Shown: positions 26,034 through 34,073 of the stretch, piece by piece | Position numbering within the stretch: position 1 is the first letter of the stretch | Layout of the letters: each line of letters begins with the position of its first letter | Source of the DNA: Verrucomicrobiaceae bacterium | GTDB lineage: Bacteria > Verrucomicrobiota > Verrucomicrobiia > Verrucomicrobiales > Verrucomicrobiaceae | Length of the DNA: 64,000 bases | Direction: 5' to 3' | Assembly: GCA_016713035.1 (NCBI GenBank) | Contig: JADJPW010000001.1 | Location: forward strand, 1,364,001-1,428,000 | The notes under the pieces: model-generated | What the model was told of the DNA's origin: nothing | The model's database searches: none | The model's input: the letters and a program-made list of their open reading frames with translations, nothing else | Position numbers and translations under genes: made by a program

Positions 26034-27158
26034 ATGCCGCACATACCCACCTGGAATTGGCAACAGGAAGACTGGCCGCGATTTCGCTACGACAGCACGA
26101 AGCTGGACGCTCTGGAGGATGAATTCCTCCGGCAATCCGGCGTCTTCATAGGTGCCGTCAAGCACGTCTCCGACGACGACCGCCAGCAGCTCACCGTTGA
26201 ACTCATGGGCGACGAAGCGTTCAACACGTCCGAGATCGAGGGCGAAATTTTGAACCGCGACAGCCTGCAATCATCCATCCGCCGCAACTTCGGCCTCACG
26301 ACCGACAACCGCAAAATTCCACCCGCCGAGCAGGGCATCGCGCAGATGATGGTGGAGCTTTACCGCCAGTTCGACAAGCCGCTCTCAAACGAGTTGCTGT
26401 TTCACTGGCATCAACTGTTGATGAACGGACGCCGCGACATCAAAGACGTTGGTCGCTACCGCACTCACGAGAGCGCAATGCAGGTGGTGTCAGGGCCGCT
26501 CCATGCCCCGAAGGTCCATTTTGAAGCGCCACCTTCAAAATACATTCCTGCGGAAATGGAACGCTTCGTGCAGTGGTTCATCCGCACTGCCCCAGGCGGC
26601 AAATCGCCGCTTCCCATTTTGACCCGCGCAGGCATCGCGCATTTGTATTTCGTGTGCGTGCATCCCTTCGAGGATGGCAACGGGCGGGTTGGCAGCGCCG
26701 TCGCCGAAAAAGTCATATCCGAAGGGCTTGGGCAAGCCACATTGATTGCCCTCTCGCAGACCATCAACCGCGCTCGCAGGCACTACTACGAGACGCTTGA
26801 GTGCAGCAACAAGCACAATGAGATCACGGCTTGGCTGGTTTACTTCGCCAAGACAGTCATAGAAGCGCAGGCGCAGGCGCAGTGCATGGTGGATTTCATC
26901 ATCGCCAAGACCAAGTTCTACGACCGCTTCCGCAGCCGGTTCAATGAACGCCAGGACAAGGTGATTGCGCGTATGATGCGTGAAGGGCCGGAGGGCTTCA
27001 AGGGGGGGCTCAGTGCCGAGAACTACATCCGAATCACCGGGACATCCCGTGCTACCGCAACCCGTGACCTGCAACACTTGGTGGAGATGAATGCGCTCGT
27101 TCGCACCGGCGCTTTGAAGAGCACCCGCTACCATCTTTACATCACTACCAAGCCGTAA
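26034..27158 (+). CDS. Fic family protein (AMPylase-like) with own inhibitory motif
   Basis: The intact protein has 374 aa. HPFEDGNGRVGSA is the full Fic catalytic motif HPFx(D/E)GNGR. TSEIEGEIL at about residue 64 matches the autoinhibitory (S/T)xxxE(G/N) helix, so the enzyme is of the self-inhibited type. The N-terminal IPTWNWQQEDWPRFRYDSTK is the short domain (DUF4172-like) often placed before Fic, and the C terminus ends in a winged-helix (ITGTSRATATRDLQHLVEM). Activity would be transfer of AMP to a target protein; the target is unknown. An AT-rich promoter region with a near-palindrome GAGCAATAAA / TTTATAGCTC precedes it (25962-25988), suggesting autoregulation. Confidence 0.9.
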   Translation: MPHIPTWNWQQEDWPRFRYDSTKLDALEDEFLRQSGVFIGAVKHVSDDDRQQLTVELMGDEAFNTSEIEGEILNRDSLQSSIRRNFGLTTDNRKIPPAEQGIAQMMVELYRQFDKPLSNELLFHWHQLLMNGRRDIKDVGRYRTHESAMQVVSGPLHAPKVHFEAPPSKYIPAEMERFVQWFIRTAPGGKSPLPILTRAGIAHLYFVCVHPFEDGNGRVGSAVAEKVISEGLGQATLIALSQTINRARRHYYETLECSNKHNEITAWLVYFAKTVIEAQAQAQCMVDFIIAKTKFYDRFRSRFNERQDKVIARMMREGPEGFKGGLSAENYIRITGTSRATATRDLQHLVEMNALVRTGALKSTRYHLYITTKP

Positions 27159-27196
27159 TTTTCCCCTCAGTCACCATCTGCGGCGACTCTGGCCGC

Positions 27197-28016
27197 TCAT
27201 GTTCTCGGGGTGCGCACCGCGCTATCCAGCCGACGATGCAGCAGTGAGACGAGCGTCAACAAATCGAGGGCATCTGTTTCACTGATGTTCCATGAAATCT
27301 TCGCGCCGTGAGCTGTCACATTTCGGAAAGCACCAAACATCCCGATGAACAAATTCATCAAGCCAGACTGCTCGCTTTTTTCGGTGTCATTCTGCAACGA
27401 ATTGAAGGCAAGAAATGGCATTCCAACTTGCCCAAGCGAAAATGCTTTCGAGGCAAGATCACCCCCATCTCCAGGTAAGCCGGTTTTCGCACGGATCTTC
27501 TCAGAAACACTTTTTGTGGCTTCCAGCACTGCATGGAAATAGTTTTGCTGGAGCAATTCGCTGCGACAAAATTTGAGCACGTCAGGATGCACCTGACGCC
27601 TCCGCAGTTCGCTTTGAAGTCTGTCAGCCCCTCTCCTCGGCTTCCGTTAACGTTTGCGCTGCCGAAACCGGGACAATTTCCCCGCGCTCATTGACCTGAT
27701 ACCCGCAGAATGCCAGCGGGGTGTTAAGCCGTGATCGAAATGTAGGGTAGTAATCTGGCATCGCATGATATAGCACCGGGTTCATTACCTTCTTGATGAA
27801 GGCGAACACGTTGTTCGCGCACCGATCCTGCCTCTGTTTCTCCCGCAGGGCTTCTAAAAGGCGATACCTCTTCGTGAGATTTGGAGATGGGTCTGGAATT
27901 CCACACTGTTGAAGATAACGACCGATTTCCGAGCCTGTCAGACCTCCACTCGTTTCCCCCAGCACTTCGCAGAGTGCTTCAAGATGTGTTTCGTCAAGAC
28001 AAGGGACAGCAGCCAT
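27197..28016 (-). pseudogene. TIGR02391 (Ymh-like) protein, frameshifted
   Basis: The first frame (start 28016) has a helical N-terminal domain, LRSRLNTP-like region and NERGEIVPVSAAQTLTEAEE; the second frame (stop 27197) has VHPDVLKFCRSELLQQNYFH, AVLEATKSVSEKIR, FGAFRNVTAHGAKISWNISE and LLTLVSLLHRRLD. The latter is the conserved core of the TIGR02391/Ymh family, with the RN-x(2)-AH pattern also seen in HEPN-type RNases. The frames meet in GAGAGGGGC near 27625, where the alternative frame reads ADRLQSELRRRQVHPDV. Full length is about 272 aa. Function is unknown; a HEPN-like defence role is inference. Confidence 0.75.
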
Positions 28017-28130
28017 TTGGTTTCTCCCTTCACTCCATATACCGAATTCGAGTCTGCATGTCCACCACAGCGTCCGTGAGCAACAGTTTGTTCACTTTCA
28101 CCCTCTCTGATTTCTTCAATATCACATTCA

Positions 28131-28203
28131 AAGGGAAATGTCTTTCCCTTCGCTTCTACTTCGTGCGGCGCTACCCATTCAAGCGGGGACACCCCGCAAC
28201 GCC
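28131..28203 (+). repeat. Covarying multi-hairpin element, copy 1
   Basis: AAGGGAAA-tgtc-TTTCCCTT (28131-28150), a conserved middle (TACTTCGTGCGGCGCTACCC) and GCGGGG-aca-CCCCGC (28183-28197). Compared with copies 2 and 3 both stems change on both sides so that pairing is kept. It lies about 280 bp upstream of the DUF6876-like gene. Confidence 0.85.
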
Positions 28204-28485
28204 CGTCGCTCCGCACCGGCATTCCAGCCTTTCGGTGTCTGACTTGCCACCGTCTTACCTGTTCGGGTTCACTGGTCGGCATCGCTTCGTGATTCTGCGC
28301 AGCTCCTTGTTTTGACCACACCGCAGGGGATGGCTCGGTTATGGCGGAAACCGTCTGGCCGTCAACCCCCGGCCCGCTCCATTCGCTCTCGCTCCCGTGT
28401 TGGGGGCATGACCGCCAGCCTAATGGTCCCCGCCTTTGCACCGTCGCCCCCGCAGTGGGGTGTAAACACAAACAGGAGCAATATT
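28204..28485. other. GC-rich leader without gene
   Basis: No credible coding region. The segment connects hairpin element copy 1 to the DUF6876-like gene and contains several short GC-rich inverted repeats, consistent with a structured leader or single-strand region. Confidence 0.4.
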
Positions 28486-28848
28486 ATGACGCAGAAAACA
28501 CTCACGAAAGAAGACCTCAGCCAGTTCACCGGCACCGAACAATGGTATCGCCACGGCATCGCACGAAACGTGCTCTACACCGACGGCGCGAAACACGTCG
28601 CCGAAAGCGGCGGAGCCTATTGGCTCCTCGATGAAATCGCTTTCGCTCAATCCATCGGCCAAGTTGCCGCAGAAGCATTCCAAGTCTGGAAACTGAAGGT
28701 CAATCCTGACCATTCTGCTACGCTCACCTGTGATGATGGCGATTCAAATATCCGCTTCATGAAGCACATCGAATTCACAGACTTTCCGCTCGAAGAGATC
28801 GCCTTCTACTTCACAGACAAGGTCATCATGCTGCCCAGCGAATACTAG
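28486..28848 (+). CDS. DUF6876-like protein
   Basis: The protein has 120 aa and starts at ATG 28486, with CAGGAG 7 bases upstream; the longer frame from 28312 is not needed. FTGTEQWYRHG, VLYTDGAKHVAESGGAYWLL, DEIAFAQ, QVWKLKV and IEFTDFPLEEIAFYFTDKV give the pattern I associate with the DUF6876 family of integrative elements. The function is unknown. A strong terminator follows 12 bp after the stop, so it is a single-gene unit behind hairpin element copy 1. Confidence 0.75.
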   Translation: MTQKTLTKEDLSQFTGTEQWYRHGIARNVLYTDGAKHVAESGGAYWLLDEIAFAQSIGQVAAEAFQVWKLKVNPDHSATLTCDDGDSNIRFMKHIEFTDFPLEEIAFYFTDKVIMLPSEY

Positions 28849-28860
28849 CCAGGCAGCCTG

Positions 28861-28890
28861 CCCGCCCAAGGAAACTTGGGCGGGTTTTCT
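28861..28890 (+). terminator. Intrinsic terminator after DUF6876-like gene
   Basis: CCCGCCCAAG-gaaa-CTTGGGCGGG followed by TTTTCT: a perfect 10-bp stem, GNRA-type tetraloop and T-run. Confidence 0.95.
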
Positions 28891-28927
28891 CTGCTAATTC
28901 CTGATTCTCTGATTTCAGCTTCACCCG

Positions 28928-28997
28928 TGGGGAAAGGACTTTCCCCCGCGCCTACTTCGTGGGGCGCTACCCTTTCTAACGGGAGGTGTCCCGTAAC
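28928..28997 (+). repeat. Covarying multi-hairpin element, copy 2
   Basis: GGGGAAA-ggac-TTTCCCC (28929-28946), GCGCC-tacttcgtgg-GGCGC (28948-28967) and ACGGGA-ggtg-TCCCGT (28979-28994). No rightward gene follows it directly; the next 320 bp carry no coding region I can support, and then a leftward nuclease gene. Confidence 0.85.
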
Positions 28998-29316
28998 GCG
29001 CTCGCGAATCCGCTCCGCACTGCCACCACGAGCAATCCCGCCATTCGTCGGCTCAGTCGGGACAAGCCCTCCACTCACCGCCCAACGGCCAGCTTGCTCC
29101 CCGCCTTCCCCTTGGACCAAACCTCCGCCATGCAAGACAGCGACCACTTTGCCCCCCCTTCGCCCACCTTTCTTGTCGCCAGTCTTTGCATCGGCTGCGG
29201 TTCCGTCCGCTTTTGAAATGCCCGCCCTACAGGGCGGGGAAGCGCGTTTCTGCGCAGGCTTGAAATCAATTAAGCATCCGCAGGCGAAGCCTCGCCTGAG
29301 CCGCTTCCCCTCGCCA
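28998..29316. other. Noncoding stretch with a palindrome
   Basis: No gene seen. CCCGCCCT-ac-AGGGCGGG (29221-29238) is a perfect palindrome without a T-run. A rightward gene may once have followed hairpin element copy 2 here. Confidence 0.35.
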
Positions 29317-29778
29317 TCACATCTCGCCAGTCAGATCAAGAATATAATGCCACGCCTCGTGATACTTCTTGGAGTGCTCTGTGAAATCGCCCTTCACGTT
29401 TGAATAGTAGGCAATAAATTTGTAGAGGGTTTTGGGGCCGCTCTTTGCCGGAATCAAATCCGTCGTCGGAATGATGAAGTAGGCAGACCTGTCAAACCAG
29501 TAAGCAATCACAAACTGAGCTGATTCACGCTCTGAAGCCGTCAGGGTGAAATGAAGCGTGTTCCGTCCCTCTCTTGTCTTGATGACATTCTGTCGTGTCT
29601 TCACTTCGATTTTTATCTGCTTGTTCAGACCAACCAACACCAGATCGCAGCCATGTTCTGCGTAGTTGCGATATACTCGCCAATTCGCGTTGCCGTGCAG
29701 TCTCATGCAAAGCTGAAGCAGTGCCGATGATTCTCCAATTTCTTGCAGGAGTGCTTTGAGGTTTTGTGTCAGTTCCAT
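29317..29778 (-). CDS. PD-(D/E)xK nuclease-like protein
   Basis: The protein has 153 aa and starts at ATG 29778. RNYAEHGCDLVLVGLNKQIK, then IEVKTRQN give the D-x(n)-ExK catalytic pattern of restriction-endonuclease-like folds, and TLTASERESAQFVIAYWFD is a typical following helix-strand pair. It could be a small restriction enzyme or a Holliday-junction-type nuclease; no methylase partner adjoins it. It points opposite to its neighbours. Confidence 0.6.
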   Translation of the reverse strand: MELTQNLKALLQEIGESSALLQLCMRLHGNANWRVYRNYAEHGCDLVLVGLNKQIKIEVKTRQNVIKTREGRNTLHFTLTASERESAQFVIAYWFDRSAYFIIPTTDLIPAKSGPKTLYKFIAYYSNVKGDFTEHSKKYHEAWHYILDLTGEM

Positions 29779-29837
29779 GCGATGTTTTTCATACTATTGG
29801 ATTTTGTGATTGAAGACAATGGTGATGAAATCTGGTG

Positions 29838-29906
29838 GAGGGAAATGTCTTTCCCTCGCGCCTACTTCGTGCGGCGCTACCCATTCTAACGGGACGTTTC
29901 CCGTAA
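29838..29906 (+). repeat. Covarying multi-hairpin element, copy 3
   Basis: GAGGGAAA-tgtc-TTTCCCTC (29838-29857), GCGCC-tacttcgtgc-GGCGC (29858-29877) and ACGGGA-cgtt-TCCCGT (29889-29904). It lies about 430 bp upstream of the ArdC-like gene. Confidence 0.85.
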
Positions 29907-30338
29907 CGCCCTCGCCTGCCGCGTGACGCCGTTCGTCACGCCTTCAGCAAGCCTTGAAGTGTCAAGGCGCGGCGAGCCAAACCACGTCACTACCTGCCAC
30001 GATACTGAACACCGAAGAAAGCCGGACGCTGCGCTACAGCCTGACCCTCCGCTGCGCTACCGGCTTCTTCCGTGTGAATCTTCCCGCCTTGCGGCGGTGA
30101 ATTACGCCGACCGCTTGTGCCTCGCTTGTCGGCTCTGATGCCTCCCGGACGTTCGTGCCGTCAAGGGCATCCAAAGGTTTCCCCAAATTGTCCTCTCTCG
30201 TGCCTCGCTGCGGGACTTCGGGGATGCCCCTCCTTCGGAGCCTCCCTGTGACTGCCGTCCCGTCCTACGGCGGTTTGGTCGTCATGTTTTGCGCGCGCCC
30301 GAGTGCTTTGCGCAAACCCGCAACAGGAGGAAACATAC
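29907..30338. other. Leader of the ArdC-like gene
   Basis: About 430 bp with no coding region I accept. It is GC-rich with many short inverted repeats, for example CGTGACG-ccgtt-CGTCACG (29921-29939), and ends with the ribosome-binding site of the ArdC-like gene (CAGGAGG). Confidence 0.4.
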
Positions 30339-31231
30339 ATGAAACCAGACATCTACGAACAGGTCACAGACCGCATCATCACGCAGCTTGAATCAGGGGT
30401 TGTCCCTTGGAAATCGCCAAACTTCTCGAAGGTTGGTTTTCCCCGCAACTTCGCAACCAACAGAGCCTATCAGGGCATTAACGTCTTTTTGCTTGGAAGC
30501 CTGCGCTTTACATCGCCTTTCTGCCTGTCCTTCATTCAGGCCAAGGTGCTTGGCGGATACAACCGCAAAGGTGAGCACGGTTCCCTTGTCGTGAAATACG
30601 GCACCTACACGAAGGAGGGACGAGCAGGCGGCAGTCGAGGAAGCAGAGACGCGCCGCTTTTTGAAGGCTTACACCGTGTTTCATGCTTCGCAGATCGAAG
30701 GCATCGAATTTCCGCAGCCCGATAATCTGCCCGGAGCTTTCCATCACGCAGAAGACCGACCGCGCCCGCGAGATCGTCGCAGCGATGCCCAACGCTCCCG
30801 CCATCCATGACGGGAACGCGGTTCCCTGCTATCGGCCCAAGACTGACAGCGTTCACATGCCTGAGCGCGGCTTTTTCGACAGTGAGGAAGCCTATTATTC
30901 CACCCTCTTTCACGAACTGAGTCACAGCACCGGTCACGCCTCACGCCTTGCCCGGAAGTCCCTGCTTGAGAACAAGGGCATTGATGCCGCAGGCGACACC
31001 GCTCGCAAAGTCTATGCAGAGGAAGAACTGGTTGCAGAAATGGGCGCCTCATTCCTGAACGCTCACGCCGGCATCATGGAGGACGAACTCAGCAACTCCG
31101 CAGCTTACCTGCAAAGCTGGATTGATGCCCTCAAAGGCAAGGACGCCAAAGGCTGGATTGTCCGCGCTGCATCACAGGCGCAGAAGGCAGCCAACTACAT
31201 CTTGAACATTCAGCCGGAGGTTCTGCCATGA
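30339..31231 (+). pseudogene. ArdC-like antirestriction protein, frameshifted
   Basis: The N-terminal frame (ATG 30339 behind CAGGAGG) reads IYEQVTDRIITQLESGVVPW, then NFATNRAYQGINVFLLG, the ssDNA-binding domain of ArdC (DUF1738). The frame breaks near 30618 and again near 30755; the middle piece reads EEAETRRFLKAYTVFHASQI. The C-terminal piece has the metallopeptidase motif LFHELSHSTGH with RLARK and EELVAEMGASFL. Reconstructed length is about 297 aa. ArdC-type proteins protect incoming single-stranded conjugative DNA from restriction, which fits an element with a relaxase. The stop overlaps the next gene (ATGA). Confidence 0.88.
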
Positions 31232-31422
31232 GCACCTTGCTTGCCCTCTCTGATGCCGAGCTGATCGAATCGGCAGACCTCACCGATGCGGAATTTGACG
31301 AGCTGGAAAACCAGCTCGCTATCCGCGTCGCGTGCCTTGGCTGGACTGGCGACCCCATGCGCCAGCCGCTCGAAACCGTCGCCGCGACCGTGCGCGGCAT
31401 CATCTCTAAACGCACCCGCTAA
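31228..31422 (+). CDS. Small hypothetical protein after ArdC
   Basis: 64 aa, acidic at the N terminus (LSDAELIESADLTDAEFDEL) and otherwise helical. It overlaps the ArdC-like gene by 4 bp and is probably translated with it. I do not recognise the family. Confidence 0.55.
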   Translation: MSTLLALSDAELIESADLTDAEFDELENQLAIRVACLGWTGDPMRQPLETVAATVRGIISKRTR

Positions 31423-31443
31423 AAGCGCAGACCATGAACTCAC

Positions 31444-31653
31444 TTGTCAAAGTCACCCGGACCCCACGCCGGAGCCGTCAGAATCGAAGGCAAGCCCCGC
31501 GCCGCTTGGCGTGTTGCCGTGATCGAATCGCAGAACCGGAAACCACAAGGCAAGGTTTATCACTGCCTCAGCTACCGCCGCGCCGTCTCACTATCCTGCA
31601 ATATGGCTCATGACCGGAAGTTGCATCTTCACCTTGAGGCATTGCCCCGATAG
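31444..31653 (+). CDS. Small basic hypothetical protein, start uncertain
   Basis: 69 aa from TTG 31444, reading PHAGAVRIEGKPRAAWRVAV, then IESQNRKPQGKVYHCLSYRR. A better start, ATG 31434 (NSLVKVTR), is one base out of frame, so a single-base insertion near 31455 may have broken the gene. No domain is recognised. Confidence 0.35.
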   Translation: MSKSPGPHAGAVRIEGKPRAAWRVAVIESQNRKPQGKVYHCLSYRRAVSLSCNMAHDRKLHLHLEALPR

Positions 31654-31690
31654 GGGCGTAAATCAGGGCAGCGTTGCCGTCAATCTGGCA

Positions 31691-31748
31691 GTCTCCCGAC
31701 CTTCGGAGGGTGCGCCCTGCGCCCCCTGAAGGTCTCCCCCAATTTTCG
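31691..31748 (+). promoter_or_regulatory. Long hairpin in the leader of the next gene
   Basis: GACCTTC (31698-31704) pairs with GAAGGTC (31738-31744) and encloses AGGG-tgcg-CCCT. It is a structured leader about 100 bp upstream of the gene at 31848, similar in placement to the hairpin elements further left. Confidence 0.4.
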
Positions 31749-31847
31749 GCTGTGACCGGTTCGCTTCGCTTCGGCTTGAAGGGACTTTGTTTTGCTTTGC
31801 CATCAGGCAGCGAGAGGCGCAGCCCAACATAAAAAGGAGACAGAGCC

Positions 31848-32147
31848 ATGAACGACAACACCAACAATCAAGCCACTGATTATGAAACGCCCCTTTATTC
31901 AGGGCACGCAGAATCGATGGAATGCATCGAGCAAATGATCGACTTCACACCGGATATTGATTCCGAGTATGCGTTGCTGATGACTCGCGATTTGTTCCGC
32001 GGCGCACCCGACCTGCTAGACGCTGCAAAGTTTGCCATCCTAGAACTTCAAAAGATATGCGATGTGCATCCTTCACTTTCCGCAGTTTCCAAACGGCTCA
32101 ACGCTGCGATTGCCGCAGCGACACCGCCGCGCCCTCTGATGGCGTAA
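31848..32147 (+). CDS. Hypothetical protein of element B
   Basis: 99 aa, starting behind a strong AAAGGAGA site. The protein is acidic and helical (ESMECIEQMIDFTPDIDSEY, then LLDAAKFAILELQKIC); no domain recognised. The good ribosome-binding site and structured leader resemble the DUF6876-like gene, so it may be another early-expressed protein of the element. Confidence 0.6.
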   Translation: MNDNTNNQATDYETPLYSGHAESMECIEQMIDFTPDIDSEYALLMTRDLFRGAPDLLDAAKFAILELQKICDVHPSLSAVSKRLNAAIAAATPPRPLMA

Positions 32148-32292
32148 GCAGCCACGCCGCCCGATCCAATGCCATGAACCAGAAGCGCCGCTCTCTTTCG
32201 CTCGCTCTGCGAATACTATTGGAAGTCCCCGCCCTGCCCGTCCCTGTAGTTGCCGCCTCTCGGCGGCTATTGACTTCGCGAAGCGAAGTCGG

Positions 32293-33617
32293 TCAATGCT
32301 TCCACTTCTCGATATAGACGAAGCGCGTCAGCGGCTTTGAAAGCGGCGCAAACATCTTTGCTTCAGTCTCGCCCAGCTTCATCTTGAACAAGCCGCCCCG
32401 TGTCGCAAAGAAAACGATTCCAGCCTCTTTAATTGGCAGCACACTCGCCCCAGCTCCACGCCTTGCGAAAGAGTAGGGTTCAGTGCTCACCCTCACCTCT
32501 TCCTGTCCATTTTTCTTGAGCCAGCTTCCGCGCTGATTCGTGTCCGGCACATCACGCGCCAGCAGCAGTGTCTCATCATCAATCCACTCGTAAGCTTGCG
32601 CCGGATTGGAAAGCGCTTCCACCTTGCCGCTCACCACGTCCGCCAGCACAACGCCTTTGAAGCTGCTGCAAAAGATGAACCTGCCGCTTGGCGATGGGTT
32701 GCTCATTTCTTGGCACTGAATCGGTAATTGCCCCAGTTGCCGAATCTCCTGCTTCTCGCGGTCATAGACGCCAAGCCCAACACCGGCAATCAAGTAGGCG
32801 CATGTATTCTGATTCATCCAGGCGAACTCAGTGACTTTCATTCTGGCCTCAAGACCGAAAGTCTTTGCCTCATCCTTCTCGACATCATAAGCGAAAAATT
32901 TCTGGCCTCCACGCTCGGTGATTCCGCCGACCAAAATTGCACCGTCCGGCGACCGCTGATTCTTCAAGCCAGTCAGAGGGATTCGCGTCGAAGTTGCTTC
33001 TCCGTCACCAGATCGACGCGAAGCAGTTGATTCATATTTCGCACAATCAGCATCTTGTCAGTTTTCAAGATGATGTTTTCCACGAAGAACTGCTCCATGA
33101 ATGCTGCCGTTGAAGTGACCCTTTGCTCGTTTGCCAGTTTGAAGCCACGCAAATCAATTTCCGCTTTCCAGATGTCCTTGTCCTTCACGAACAACGCGGA
33201 ATCCATCGTTTCGTTGACCGCCAAGCCGTAGCGGCCACTGAGGGCGGCATCCCTCTTGCCATCAAGATTGAACCGCACCAGCCCCTTGTCATAGCGGGCA
33301 ATCAACTTGCTGTTCTCAGCATCAAGGAAGAGCTTCAAGGGCATCCCTTCCTTGAACCAGCTCTTGAGCATCAGCTTCCCCGAGTCGAGGTGATACAAGT
33401 CACCGTCGGCGACTAGCAAATTGCCCTCCATTGAAGGAATCGCGACGGCGACTTCCTCGATTTTCTTTTTCACATCGTCATTGGCAACGACCGCAGCTTT
33501 GTGTGTCCGAGAGCGCTGGAAATACCACCAGAAGCCAAACAATCCGGTGCTGACCACCAACACTCCCAAGACCAGCGCGATCTTCGGGAACTGCTTAATG
33601 AAGCGCCACTTAAACAT
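32293..33617 (-). pseudogene. Membrane-anchored beta-propeller-like protein, frameshifted
   Basis: Two frames joined near 32985 (LRRESL stop; the other frame continues IPLTGLKNQRSPDGA) give a protein of about 441 aa. One membrane helix at residues 13-31 (IALVLGVLVVSTGLFGFWWY) is followed by a long exported or periplasmic part rich in beta strands with propeller-like repeats (SMEGNLLVADGDLYHLDSGK, NPSPSGRFIFCSSFKGVVLA). I do not recognise a named family. It lies directly downstream of the relaxase gene and a small gene, on the same strand, so a role in mobilization is possible but unproved. Confidence 0.6.
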
Positions 33618-33629
33618 GATGTGGTGAGT

Positions 33630-34067
33630 CTATTCTTGGGGAGTCTCGGTTGTCGCTTCTTCCACAAAGTCTTTCGGCCAGTTGATCTCTATGCCCTCCA
33701 CGAAGCAGTCATTGCCCTTGTGGTCCTGCATTTCGGAATCGGCTTCCTTCACCCACGCAACGCGCTTCTGTTTGATGCCGGTGAAAAGAGGTTGAAGACC
33801 ACGGCCTTTGATCGTTACAAGAAATCCGCCGAAAGCGAGGTCGATGCAGCCGCTCTCTGGATCATGATTGAACCAAATCAAATCGGTGTAGCTGAAGCAT
33901 GTTTGCAGCCCGGTGCTGAATTGCAGTTCAAGGAAGTGTTCCTGCATCGACTCACCAACCAGAATCGAGAAGAACTTGTCTCCATCCGGTTGCAACGAGC
34001 CATCCGCAGGCTTGTCAGCCTTTTTGCGTTTCTGTTCAAGAATTTCGTCGATTCGGTCTTGTCCCAT
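33630..34067 (-). CDS. Hypothetical protein downstream of the relaxase
   Basis: 145 aa, with a charged N terminus (MGQDRIDEILEQKRKKADKP) and a beta-rich middle that could be a PilZ- or SH3-like small domain; no motif is decisive. It starts 6 bp after the relaxase stop and precedes the membrane protein gene, so the three form one leftward operon. Confidence 0.6.
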   Translation of the reverse strand: MGQDRIDEILEQKRKKADKPADGSLQPDGDKFFSILVGESMQEHFLELQFSTGLQTCFSYTDLIWFNHDPESGCIDLAFGGFLVTIKGRGLQPLFTGIKQKRVAWVKEADSEMQDHKGNDCFVEGIEINWPKDFVEEATTETPQE

Positions 34068-34073
34068 AAATTA

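Noticed and set aside
29221..29238. Palindrome CCCGCCCT-ac-AGGGCGGG as a terminator
   Set aside because: No T-run on either strand and no gene ending close by.
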